The notes beneath the pieces are model-generated. The model was given only the letters and a program-made list of their open reading frames with translations. It ran no database searches and was not told the origin of the DNA. A stretch of 11,711 nucleotides of DNA from NCBI GenBank assembly GCA_023136395.1, contig JAGLRI010000026.1, forward strand, positions 1-11,711. Reading direction: 5' to 3'. The stretch is from Candidatus Bathyarchaeota archaeon. Its GTDB lineage: Archaea; Thermoproteota; Bathyarchaeia; Bathyarchaeales; Bathyarchaeaceae. The position numbers were made by a program, and so were the translations under genes. Every line of letters starts with the position of its first letter. Position 1 is the first letter of the stretch. Of the stretch, positions 1 through 7,384 are shown piece by piece.

Positions 1-1
1 T

Positions 2-1585
2 ACCTCAACCACTCAGAGTGAGCCCATAATCCAACTTAGAAGAGTAAAACATAGAACCCAAAAACCATTTGCGGTCATGGCTCGAAACCTCGACACAGTT
101 AAATCCTTTGCAGAGGTAAATCAAAAAGAAACTGAATTATTGACCTCCTATCTCAAACCTATTGTTTTGCTGAAAAAAAGTGATAGCTACTATCTTTCCG
201 AATTAATCTCCCCGAATCTACACAATATAGGTGTAATGCTTCCATACACAGGTCTACACGTCATGTTGTTTGACGAAACGCGTGAACCAGCCTTTGTGAT
301 GACGAGTGCAAATCCTCCTAGTGAACCAATTGTCAAGCAAAATGAGGAGGCTATAAAAAAACTTGGAGGGATAGTTGATTTTTTCTTACTTTACAACAGA
401 GAAATTTCTCATAGATGTGATGACTCGGTTGTACGTATTCATGGGAAAAACCAAGTTCTGATTAGACGATCTAGGGGATATGCTCCAGAACCAATCCGCT
501 TGAAAACTTCGGTAGACAAATGCATCTTAGGTATTGGTGCGGAGCTTAATGTAAACTCATGTATATTGTTGGAAGATAAAGCCTTCATTTCGCCACACAT
601 TGGAAATGTAGAAAACTTAGAGACCTTTGAATTCTTAAAAAAAACTATTAATCATATGATGCAGCTAACTAACAGCAAAATAGAGCTCATCGTCTGCGAT
701 ATGCATCCAAAATTTACTACATCAAGGTTAGCTCACGAATTAGGTAAGAATCTTGAGTGCCAGGTTGTTCAGGTTCAACATCACCATGCCCATATCGCCT
801 CTCTTATGGGCGAGCACGATCTTTCGGAGATGGTAGGCATAGCTTGCGATGGTTTCGGCTACGGCTTAGATGGCACTGCATGGGGTGGAGAGATACTTTA
901 TTGCAACCAAGATGGAGTTCAACGTTTAGCTCACCTTCAGGAGCAACCGATAGTAGGGGGTGACTTAGCAACATTTTATCCATTAAGAATGGCGGCTGGA
1001 ATACTATATAACACTGCAGAAATTGAGGAGTGGCTGATATCCCAAATTAACCAATTTCCACACGGAGAGAAAGAGGTTGAGATAATTATCAAACAACTGA
1101 AGAAAGGATCAGGTGCAAAAACCACAAGCTGCGGAAGAGTGTTAGACGCTGTTTCAGCCATACTTGGCATATGTTATGAACGAACATACGAGGGAGAACC
1201 AGCTTTAAAGCTGGAGTCCACCGCTACAAAAGGAGTTGACATCTTAAACTTGACACCTAAACTTGAAGGCGATAGTATAAACACTACATACCTTGTTCAC
1301 GAAATATTTACCAAGAAAAAGGAATACTCAATAGCTGATTTAGCCTACTCTGCCCAATCATATCTTGCTAGGGCTTTAGCGTATTCAGCTATGGAGAAAG
1401 CGAGAAGACTCGACATTAATACCATTGGTTTTTCTGGCGGGGTTGCATATAACGAGTGCATTACACAAGTTATAAAATCAACTTTAGAAAAAAATGATAT
1501 AAAATTTTTAATTCACAATCAGATACCACCTGGAGATGGGGGGATTTCTTTTGGGCAGACAATGGCTATCAGTCACCTCACTTAA
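2..1585 (+). CDS. hypF: HypF, carbamoyltransferase for hydrogenase cyanide ligands (5'-truncated by window edge)
   Basis: HypF uses carbamoyl phosphate and ATP to carbamoylate the C-terminal Cys of HypE, the first step in making the CN ligands of [NiFe]-hydrogenase. The frame is open to the left edge: the residues before the first ATG (position 77) read IIQLRRVKHRTQKPFAV, typical YrdC-domain sequence, so that ATG is internal. About 527 C-terminal residues are visible of a family length near 750; the acylphosphatase domain, zinc fingers and start of the YrdC domain lie outside. Visible parts in order are the end of YrdC (KPFAVMARNL, SANPPSEPIV), then the Kae1-like domain with the metal-binding HHHAHIAS near visible residue 260, CDGFGYGLDGTAWGGE, FSGGVAYN and DGGISFGQ close to the end. 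hypC follows after 48 bp. Assignment is firm; only the true start is unknown. Confidence 0.96.
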   Translation, partial: TSTTQSEPIIQLRRVKHRTQKPFAVMARNLDTVKSFAEVNQKETELLTSYLKPIVLLKKSDSYYLSELISPNLHNIGVMLPYTGLHVMLFDETREPAFVMTSANPPSEPIVKQNEEAIKKLGGIVDFFLLYNREISHRCDDSVVRIHGKNQVLIRRSRGYAPEPIRLKTSVDKCILGIGAELNVNSCILLEDKAFISPHIGNVENLETFEFLKKTINHMMQLTNSKIELIVCDMHPKFTTSRLAHELGKNLECQVVQVQHHHAHIASLMGEHDLSEMVGIACDGFGYGLDGTAWGGEILYCNQDGVQRLAHLQEQPIVGGDLATFYPLRMAAGILYNTAEIEEWLISQINQFPHGEKEVEIIIKQLKKGSGAKTTSCGRVLDAVSAILGICYERTYEGEPALKLESTATKGVDILNLTPKLEGDSINTTYLVHEIFTKKKEYSIADLAYSAQSYLARALAYSAMEKARRLDINTIGFSGGVAYNECITQVIKSTLEKNDIKFLIHNQIPPGDGGISFGQTMAISHLT

Positions 1586-1620
1586 AAGACCGAATGCATT
1601 TATCTCAAACAGTTATACTA

Positions 1621-1628
1621 GAGATGAT
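1621..1628 (+). promoter_or_regulatory. Ribosome binding site of hypC
   Basis: GAGATGAT lies 5 nt before the hypC ATG at 1634 and differs by one base from GAGGTGAT, the complement of the 16S rRNA 3' end. It supports that start. The rest of the 48-bp hypF-hypC gap is AT-rich (TTTATC, TTATAC), but I cannot assign a promoter in it with confidence. Confidence 0.6.
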
Positions 1629-1633
1629 AAAAA

Positions 1634-1852
1634 ATGTGTCTAGCAATCCCAGCTGAAGTATTAGAGATTAAAGGAAACACGGCTAAAGTTGATTGTGGGA
1701 AGGGTGTTCTAATAGATGTTAACATCATGCTTGTAGATACTCAGGTTGGAGAATACGTTTTAGTTCACGCAGGTTACGCCCTTCATGTGATTGATAGAAA
1801 GGCAGCGGAAGAAACTCTTCAGATGTGGGAAGAAATTCTTAATAATGAATAA
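1634..1852 (+). CDS. hypC: HypC, Fe(CN)2CO carrier and hydrogenase assembly chaperone
   Basis: HypC is a small chaperone that with HypD holds the iron atom while CN and CO are attached, then delivers the Fe(CN)2CO unit to the large-subunit precursor. The 72-residue product has the family signature at its extreme N-terminus, MCLAIPAEV, where Cys2 (exposed after Met removal) binds the iron. The OB-fold follows, with KVDCGKGV and the conserved VGEYVLVHAGYALHVID. Length is normal (about 70-80 aa). The stop codon lies within ATGAATAA, whose ATG at 1845 opens the next reading frame, an arrangement typical of translational coupling. The likely target is the MvhA encoded on the opposite strand of this window. 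Confidence 0.96.
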   Translation: MCLAIPAEVLEIKGNTAKVDCGKGVLIDVNIMLVDTQVGEYVLVHAGYALHVIDRKAAEETLQMWEEILNNE

Positions 1853-2101
1853 AACGGAGAGGGTTTTTTTGAAGGCAGTTATCAAAGCTGAGGAAGAAGA
1901 GATTTATGACATAGAACTTGAAGCACGCATGCACGGTATGAAGAAGACTTCAATTATGAAGATAATCTATTGTATCATGTTCTAATCCCAACGCTCAATT
2001 GTCCCAACTGTAGTAGTTTAGTGGAAATTGTTGGTGGGCGAGAGTGTACAATAAAAAGAGTGAAACTTATTGCACCAAAGGATGATAAGATCAATGACTG
2101 A
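1845..2101 (+). pseudogene. hypA: HypA-like C-terminal zinc-domain remnant, frame-broken
   Basis: HypA is the nickel chaperone for hydrogenase. Two pieces in different frames lie here. Frame A starts at ATG 1845 (8-bp ATGAATAA overlap with hypC) and stops at 1983-1985; it reads MNKTERVFLKAVIKAEEEEI and then YDIELEARMHG. Frame B is open from 1922 to the TGA at 2099-2101 and carries the HypA C-terminal signature LNCPNCSSLVEIVGGREC then TIKRVKLI, like the CPxCGS..EIVxGRE zinc loop. Frame B has no ATG; TTG 1970 is the only obvious alternative start. Net restoration needs +1 base (mod 3) between about 1922 and 1983. The joined product would be about 85 aa against a usual 113-140 aa, with no MHE nickel-binding N-terminus and only one of the two CxxC pairs. 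The end overlaps hypD by 8 bp (ATGACTGA). The C-terminal homology is convincing. It could be a true pseudogene, an assembly indel, or a separate small zinc protein. Confidence 0.65.
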
Positions 2102-3182
2102 AAAGCTTAAGTTTAGAGACCCAAAAATAGCAAAGAAGATTATTGCTCGCACCAAAAGCTTAGCTTCTGGATATCACAAGTTTTGTCATGTTTGTGGGAC
2201 TCACGAGTGGACCATAACACACTATGGATTGAGAACTCTTCTCCCCGAAAATATTGACGTAATAGCTGGTCCAGGGTGTCCTGTTTGCATTCTTCCCGCA
2301 GCAGAAATCGACGAGGCGATTTGGTTAGCTCTTAATGGGGTAACCATTGTAACGTTTGGCGACGTAATTCGAGTACCTGGTTCCGAATCGTCACTACAGG
2401 AAGCTAAGGCATCAGGTGGTGACATAAGAATCGTTTATAGCGAAAGGGATGCAGTAAAAATAGCGAGGAGGGAACCGAGCAAGGATTTTGTCTTTCTAGC
2501 AATCGGTTTTGAAACCACGGTACCTACTACTGCCGTTGAAATTCTTAATAAACCTCCCAAAAATCTTACTTTTCTAGTTTCTCACAGGCTAATACCACCC
2601 GCCATGGAACTACTTCTCGGCATAGGGGATCTAAATATAGATGGTTTCATTGCACCAGGTCACGTTTCAACCATAATAGGAATGCAACCTTACGAAATTT
2701 TTCCTAAGGCATATTATATGCCAACGGTTATAGCAGGGTTCGAACCTTTGGATGTTCTCTTCGCTATTTACATGCTTCTTAAACAAATAAAGAACGGTGA
2801 AGCAAAGGTGGAGAACGAATACACGCGTTCTGTAACGAGGTTAGGAAACATTAGAGCTCAAAAAATTGTTGAAAAAGTGTTCAAGGTAGTTGATGGTCAC
2901 TGGAGAGGACTTGGCAGACTGCCCTTGTCTGCTTTAGCATTCAGAGAAGCATTCGAAAAATATGATGCAAGAAGGAAGTACAACGTGAAGATCAAGTCTT
3001 CCAGAGATCTTTTACCTGGTTGCCAATGTCATTTAATTATGATTGGAAAAATCGTGCCTACTGAATGCCCACTTTACATGAAAATTTGTACACCGCAAGC
3101 TCCAAAAGGCGCGTGTATGGTATCCAACGAGGGCACATGCAGAATTTGGGCCAAACACAATTTTGTGGTAAAGATAACATAA
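2094..3182 (+). CDS. hypD: HypD, Fe-S scaffold for Fe(CN)2CO assembly
   Basis: HypD is a [4Fe-4S] protein that with HypC forms the scaffold on which cyanide (from HypE) and CO are put on iron. The 362-residue product has the family motifs: FCHVCGTHE (Cys31, Cys34), GPGCPVC (Cys62, Cys65), GFETTVPTTA, the GFIAPGHVS segment, and a Cys-rich C-terminus CQCHLIMIG...TECPLYMKICTP...GACMVSNEGTC that binds the [4Fe-4S] cluster. I choose ATG 2094 rather than the in-frame ATG 2070: it is preceded by GGATGAT with a 7-nt gap, family members begin close to MTEKLKFRDP, and it lies in ATGACTGA, overlapping the stop of the HypA-like frame. The gene ends 27 bp from the converging hypE stop. Confidence 0.96.
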   Translation: MTEKLKFRDPKIAKKIIARTKSLASGYHKFCHVCGTHEWTITHYGLRTLLPENIDVIAGPGCPVCILPAAEIDEAIWLALNGVTIVTFGDVIRVPGSESSLQEAKASGGDIRIVYSERDAVKIARREPSKDFVFLAIGFETTVPTTAVEILNKPPKNLTFLVSHRLIPPAMELLLGIGDLNIDGFIAPGHVSTIIGMQPYEIFPKAYYMPTVIAGFEPLDVLFAIYMLLKQIKNGEAKVENEYTRSVTRLGNIRAQKIVEKVFKVVDGHWRGLGRLPLSALAFREAFEKYDARRKYNVKIKSSRDLLPGCQCHLIMIGKIVPTECPLYMKICTPQAPKGACMVSNEGTCRIWAKHNFVVKIT

Positions 3183-3232
3183 AAAAAATCTACTAATAAA
3201 AATCCTGTTTTAGCATATTCTTGGAACAGGAT
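3181..3232 (-). terminator. Hairpin plus T-tract terminator of hypE
   Basis: A perfect 8-bp inverted repeat, ATCCTGTT (3202-3209) and AACAGGAT (3225-3232), encloses 15 nt and contains the hypE stop codon. Read on the - strand, the second arm runs directly into TTTT (3201-3198) and, 9 nt later, T8 (3188-3181). This is the layout of an intrinsic terminator for the leftward operon; a T-rich tract alone is also enough in archaea. On the + strand no T-tract follows the hairpin, so it gives hypD no comparable terminator. The inference is from sequence only. Confidence 0.6.
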
Positions 3233-4256
3233 CTCCAATGGGCGGCGCGAGGATTCGTTTTCCACCCACCATTGTTCTTAGAACGACTCCATTGAACTCT
3301 TCTCTTGCTTCTCCTATTATCTCTGCGTCTTTGCCCTCTTTTGTCCCTTTTAAAGTTGCCAACACTTCTTCAGCCTTTTGTGAAACAACTCCGATCACCA
3401 CTTTGCCTTCATTCCCAACCTCAAGTGCATCGATACCCAACATTTCGCAAGCAGCTCTGACATCACCACGAATCGGAATCTTATCCTCTTCAACCCATAC
3501 TCCCACGTTAGACTTTTCACTTAACTCATTAAGTGAATTGGAAATGCCTCCACGTGTCGGATCTTTCATAGTTACGATTCCCCCAATGTTCAAAAGTCGC
3601 TGAATTAGCTTATTTAGCGGAGTTACATCGGACTTGATCTCGCTTCCGAAATCATAACCTTCCTGAGCTGATAATACAGCTAGTCCATGATCTCCAACAG
3701 TGCCAGAAACAATTATCTTGTCACCTTCTCTTAAATTTGAGTCAAGAATCCAACGCGCATCGAATGAACGATACTTCTTCACCTCCATGATGTTCTTATC
3801 TAGTGCCCTGTTTCGTGTTCCTATTCCAGAGGTATTTATGATGCAGCCCCCTAAGTTTCCCTTTTCAACAACTTTTGTGTCGCCAGTTATGACATACACA
3901 CCAGCCTCTATACACGTATTCTTCATGCTTTCCAAAATAATTTCTAAATCATCTATTGCTAAACCTTCCTCTAACACAAGACCACAAGTGAGAGCTAAAG
4001 GTTCACCGCCCATCACTGCTATATCGTTAATAGTACCTGCTATTGCTAGTCTTCCTATGTCACCACCAGGAAAAAATAGGGGTTTTACAACGTGAGAATC
4101 TGATTTCAGGACAATTCCATTAATTACAGCGGAATCATCGAGAGCTTCCAGTGGTACATCAGCAACACTTCCACCCAGATACTTTACTACATAGTTTTTG
4201 ATTAGTTCATTCATAATGGTTCCGCCAGCACCATGAACCATAGTGATTTGTGTCAT
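3210..4256 (-). CDS. hypE: HypE, thiocarboxamide dehydratase forming the cyanide ligand
   Basis: HypE is an ATP-dependent dehydratase of the PurM/AIRS superfamily. It accepts the carbamoyl group from HypF on its C-terminal Cys, dehydrates it to thiocyanate and passes cyanide to the HypC-HypD iron. The 348-residue protein starts MTQITMVHGAGG (the family HGAGG element). It has DDSAVINGIVLKSDSHVVKP and GDIGRLAIAGTINDIAVMGG in the AIRS N-domain, KDPTRGGISNSLNEL in the C-domain, and ends exactly in PRIC, so the catalytic Cys348 is present. The start has a Shine-Dalgarno site (GGAG 11 nt and GGGTG 5 nt upstream). A 114-bp gap separates it from the upstream protease gene, so it may have its own promoter. 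Its partner HypF is encoded on the opposite strand at the left edge. Confidence 0.97.
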   Translation of the reverse strand: MTQITMVHGAGGTIMNELIKNYVVKYLGGSVADVPLEALDDSAVINGIVLKSDSHVVKPLFFPGGDIGRLAIAGTINDIAVMGGEPLALTCGLVLEEGLAIDDLEIILESMKNTCIEAGVYVITGDTKVVEKGNLGGCIINTSGIGTRNRALDKNIMEVKKYRSFDARWILDSNLREGDKIIVSGTVGDHGLAVLSAQEGYDFGSEIKSDVTPLNKLIQRLLNIGGIVTMKDPTRGGISNSLNELSEKSNVGVWVEEDKIPIRGDVRAACEMLGIDALEVGNEGKVVIGVVSQKAEEVLATLKGTKEGKDAEIIGEAREEFNGVVLRTMVGGKRILAPPIGDPVPRIC

Positions 4257-4370
4257 GATTACACCCTCTCCTAAATTAAACGCAAGAAGTTTATTATGAA
4301 ATTAGTTATTAGATTCATCGATTTGTCTTTTGATTTCTTTTGACAAGTTACATTGGCATTGTTTAGTCTA
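4257..4370 (-). promoter_or_regulatory. Probable hypE 5' region with an operator-like repeat element
   Basis: This 114-bp gap is the longest in the window. On the - strand it holds, near hypE, GGAGAGGGTG (4271-4262) as the ribosome binding site, AT-rich stretches such as CATAATAAAC and TTTAATTTA that could serve as a TATA element, and further upstream (4323-4346) a compact repeat. The repeat combines the octamer TCTTTTGA (+ strand) at 4326-4333 and 4336-4343, a 10-nt period, with flanking inverted arms TTGTC (4323-4327) and GACAA (4342-4346). I see no T-tract right after the protease stop codon, so read-through from upstream is also possible. Promoter and operator roles are inferred. Confidence 0.35.
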
Positions 4371-4862
4371 TTATGGAAGAACCCTTGATAAAAGATTGGT
4401 TAATTCCTTAACAGTTTTTTTTAACTCCTCTGTTAATCCTTCTCCAAAATCTGTTTCTTTAGGTTGTATAGCAAGCAAAGCAACTTTTGCACCAGTTGTC
4501 TTTGTTATGTATTCAGAAAATAAATTAAGGGGTAGAGAGTGAGTTGATACAGGAATACCCATTATATCGTTAGGCTTTATGAGCTTAGTAGAACCAGGCT
4601 TAAGGTTTAGCAATGCCGCGTCAATAATCAGCACATGGGTTGGATTAAACTCAATTATCGGTTCAATATAACTTTCAGGGATGGTTTCGCATTCTATTAA
4701 ATAATTATGTTTTGAAACTTTTTTCCGTAAATTCTTTACAACTTCAACCCCAACAAAATCGTCCTTTCTAAGAGAGTTACCAATACCAGCAACAACAACT
4801 CTATTAGCATTGGAAAGCCAGAGTTGTAGACTCTCTTCGATGTTCTGAACATTTGTTGACAC
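4371..4862 (-). CDS. hycI: [NiFe]-hydrogenase maturation protease (M52, HycI type)
   Basis: This nickel-dependent endopeptidase removes the C-terminal extension of the hydrogenase large subunit once nickel is in place. The 163-residue product shows the family fold and ligands: GIGNSLRKDDFVG with the metal-ligand acid at Asp35, IIDAA with Asp81, and STHSLPL with His108, followed by LLAIQPKETDFGEGLTEEL, which is characteristic of the HycI branch. The start is GTG: the frame has a stop two codons upstream, and no other Met occurs before the catalytic region, so the start is closely bounded although no good Shine-Dalgarno site precedes it. It follows mvhA by 48 bp, and MvhA is the obvious substrate, with a 26-residue tail after its last cysteine motif. 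The symbol is by family only; FrcD or HyaD-like names are also used. Confidence 0.92.
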   Translation of the reverse strand: MSTNVQNIEESLQLWLSNANRVVVAGIGNSLRKDDFVGVEVVKNLRKKVSKHNYLIECETIPESYIEPIIEFNPTHVLIIDAALLNLKPGSTKLIKPNDIMGIPVSTHSLPLNLFSEYITKTTGAKVALLAIQPKETDFGEGLTEELKKTVKELTNLLSRVLP

Positions 4863-4910
4863 AGAGACTCAGCTAGCTCGTTGATACGATTAAGTTTCAG
4901 GAATTGAAAT

Positions 4911-6374
4911 TTAAGGTCTCTTTAAAACCTTTAATATCTCTCTCTCTTGATTGAATATTTTAACTTCTAAGGGCATCTGTCCTACTGCAAAGTGAGTAGC
5001 ACATCCAAAACATGGATCATAAGCCCTAAAAGCCATTTCCACCATGTTTAGTAATCCTTCACTCACCTTTCCACCGTGGATGAGCCCCTTAGCAGCGTTC
5101 TTTACAGACATACATATGGATGGAACATTTTGTACTGTAGCCACTATTAAGTTAACTTTCTCAGCCAAGCCCTCCTCGTTGAGTTTATAGTGATGCCAAA
5201 GGGTTCCTCTACAAGCTTCAGTTACACCGACTCCCTCACCTGGTTCCCCAACTGGATTTCGAATGTCTTTACTGGTGATCTCCTCGTCGGTTACCAACTC
5301 CAAGCCTCTTTCTGTCGCGTAAAGGAGTTCAATGAGTCTAGCCCAGTGGAAAGCTAAAGTGTTATGAACTGGTTTTCCACCTAAGGTTTCGTACATGACT
5401 TCGTACTCTTCTTGAGCTAGGGGAGTCGCCATACCATCAGCTGCATTCAATCTTGCAAGAGGAGCAACTCGATAAATACCACTTTCTGGACCATCTACTA
5501 ATCCAGCCCAACCAATATCCTTGAGATAGGGAAATTTAACGTAGCTCCACTCCTCTACACGCTCCTCTATGTGATTTAGATATTCTGAAGCCGGGAATTT
5601 AGCTACCTCTTTACCTTTGGGGTCAACAACTCGGGCCTTCCCATCGTAGAAGTTAACCTTGTTGTTTTCATCCACCAATCCCATGTAGTAGGTTCTGAGC
5701 GTGAATGGCTCGCTTAGAATGATGTCCACATACTTCGTGTTCTTTAGGACAATGTCGTGGAAGAGATTTAGACTAAACTTAGCGAATTCAACGCTAGACT
5801 TTACCATCTTTTCGATCTCTTGTCGCTCTTCCTCGATTAAACCCTTTGATATACCACCCGGCAGACCACAGGTGGGGTGAGTGGCTTTTCCACCCATCAT
5901 GGCTTGGATCCTCTGACCATAGGCTCTATGTTTAATCACTTCTCCAGCAACATTTAAGCCCACCTTATTTATGACACCGATGATATTTCTTTCTGCTACG
6001 GGAGCATCAGGTCCCATCACAAAGTCAGGTGCTGCAAGAAAGTAAAAGTTGAGAATGTGATCGTATATGTAGTACCCACAGTACATAAGTTCTCTAAGTT
6101 TTTTAGCTGCTGAAGGAGGTTCAACGTTGAAGGCTGCATCTAAAGCTTTTGTTGAGGCCATGTGGTGAGCGGTGGGGCAGACTCCGCAGATTCGTGGAGT
6201 GATTATTGGGAGATCTTCTGCTCGTCTTCCTTCGCAGAACCTTTCAAATCCGCGTAACTCCGGAATCTGGAAATACGCGTTCTCCACCTCTCCCTTTTCA
6301 TCAAGGAATAGCTCAATTTTTCCGTGGCCTTCCAAACGGGTTATAGGATCGATGGTTATCTTCTTAAAATTCAT
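4911..6374 (-). CDS. mvhA: MvhA-type [NiFe]-hydrogenase large subunit (group 3c)
   Basis: This is the catalytic subunit, splitting H2 at the Ni-Fe(CN)2CO centre. The 487-residue protein has DPITRLEGHGKI near the N-terminus, the L1 motif PRICGVCPTAHH (Cys63, Cys66) and the L2 motif DPCFGCATH (Cys455, Cys458), giving all four nickel-ligand cysteines. A 26-residue tail after His461 would be removed by the adjacent protease. FRGFE-like ELRGFERF and PTCGLPGG are typical of the F420-non-reducing type associated with Hdr, and the neighbouring mvhG, mvhD and hdr genes support group 3c over the F420-reducing type. The start ATG overlaps the mvhG stop (ATGA, 6371-6374) and has AGGTGAT 6 nt upstream, a near-ideal ribosome binding site. 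The subunit is cytoplasmic: no Tat signal or membrane segment is present. Confidence 0.97.
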   Translation of the reverse strand: MNFKKITIDPITRLEGHGKIELFLDEKGEVENAYFQIPELRGFERFCEGRRAEDLPIITPRICGVCPTAHHMASTKALDAAFNVEPPSAAKKLRELMYCGYYIYDHILNFYFLAAPDFVMGPDAPVAERNIIGVINKVGLNVAGEVIKHRAYGQRIQAMMGGKATHPTCGLPGGISKGLIEEERQEIEKMVKSSVEFAKFSLNLFHDIVLKNTKYVDIILSEPFTLRTYYMGLVDENNKVNFYDGKARVVDPKGKEVAKFPASEYLNHIEERVEEWSYVKFPYLKDIGWAGLVDGPESGIYRVAPLARLNAADGMATPLAQEEYEVMYETLGGKPVHNTLAFHWARLIELLYATERGLELVTDEEITSKDIRNPVGEPGEGVGVTEACRGTLWHHYKLNEEGLAEKVNLIVATVQNVPSICMSVKNAAKGLIHGGKVSEGLLNMVEMAFRAYDPCFGCATHFAVGQMPLEVKIFNQEREILKVLKRP

Positions 6375-7354
6375 TTATTCATCACCTTTCTCCGAAAAAT
6401 TGAATGAGCTAAGGAATACTTGTAAAAGGTACCTAAGGGATCCTTTATCTGATTAATCATCTTCTGAGCGTCATAATCGGAATTCTTCTCCTCGTTCAAG
6501 CCTAAAACGGAAGACAGAGCGCTCATCATGGCTGCCCCCTGCTCTAGGGCATTTGGGGGTGGACCCCCACAACCGGTGCATGGCATATTCGCATCGATAC
6601 ATTGGGCTTCACATCCAGCTCGAGTTGCAGGACCCATACATATTATTCCTTGCTCGAGAAGACATTCCTCCGTGTTTGGAGTCAACTCGTAGATTCGTTT
6701 TATTTCAGAGATCTTTTTTTCCTCCCTTGTTCTGGGACATTCGTCGCAGACGGCTCTGTTTGGTGCTAGAATTGCACCCTTCGGGGGAAGTTTGCCCGTA
6801 GCAATGGCTTCCACAGCGTTTGCAATAAGTTTGACAGGAGGTGGGCATCCGGGTAAGTAATAATCTACCTCAACTGTCTGATCCAAGGTTTTTAAAGTAT
6901 CGTAGAACTCGGGTAACGTTAACTCTCCTTCCTTTACCTCCGTTCTGGTCTTGGGTCTTACGACTTCAGGATTTTTAGTCGAAGGCATCTCGTCATAAAC
7001 CCGCTTAAAGATCTCCTCTCGATTTGAAACATTTGCGAGACCTGGAATGCCACCTAGTTGAGCGCAGGCACCAAAGGCTACTAAAAACTTTGATTTTTTT
7101 CTCAGGAGTTTAGCCACGTGTTCTTGTTCCGAGTTTCTAACACCACCATTGAAGAAACAGACATCGATGCTCTTATCGGCCATAGCCTCAACGTCCTTGT
7201 ATTTGACATCCATAGCCACTGGCCAAAAGACGATGTCAGCTATCTCTAGGACATCCAAGATTTTCTCGTTTATGTCTAAGACAGCTACCTCACATCCTCC
7301 ACAGCTTGAAGCCCAGTAGAAAGCAAACTTCAGTTTTTCCTTTTCCGCACCCAT
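6371..7354 (-). CDS. mvhG: MvhG-type hydrogenase small subunit, three Fe-S clusters
   Basis: This subunit carries electrons from the Ni-Fe site of MvhA toward MvhD. The product (327 aa) opens with the proximal-cluster motif WASSCGGCEVAVLD (Cys18, Cys21), then FGACAQLGGIPG and YYLPGCPPP. It ends with a Cys-rich region (CDECPR, EECLLEQGIICMGPATRAGC, CIDANMPCTGCGG) for the medial and distal clusters. I start it at ATG 7354 (MGAEKEKLKF) because GGATGTGAT, one mismatch from the ideal site, lies 4 nt upstream. The in-frame GTG at 7363 would add three residues but sits inside that site. There is no twin-arginine leader, as expected for a cytoplasmic enzyme. The stop overlaps the mvhA start by 4 bp. 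Confidence 0.95.
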   Translation of the reverse strand: MGAEKEKLKFAFYWASSCGGCEVAVLDINEKILDVLEIADIVFWPVAMDVKYKDVEAMADKSIDVCFFNGGVRNSEQEHVAKLLRKKSKFLVAFGACAQLGGIPGLANVSNREEIFKRVYDEMPSTKNPEVVRPKTRTEVKEGELTLPEFYDTLKTLDQTVEVDYYLPGCPPPVKLIANAVEAIATGKLPPKGAILAPNRAVCDECPRTREEKKISEIKRIYELTPNTEECLLEQGIICMGPATRAGCEAQCIDANMPCTGCGGPPPNALEQGAAMMSALSSVLGLNEEKNSDYDAQKMINQIKDPLGTFYKYSLAHSIFRRKVMNK

Positions 7355-7384
7355 ACAAATCACATCCTTTAGATCAAGAGTTCT

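Noticed and set aside
77..1585. hypF starting at ATG 77
   Set aside because: The frame is open to the left edge and the residues before it match the HypF YrdC domain, so this Met is internal.
1867..1873. T-run near 1867 as the site of the hypA frame change
   Set aside because: The frame carrying the zinc loop has a TGA at 1919-1921, so the change must lie after it.
2070..2093. Upstream ATG for hypD
   Set aside because: The eight extra residues lie within the HypA-like frame and are not family sequence; ATG 2094 has the better ribosome site and overlap.
3238..4095. Two + strand open frames of 121 and 131 codons inside hypE
   Set aside because: They are antisense to a clear hypE, with no recognisable motifs.
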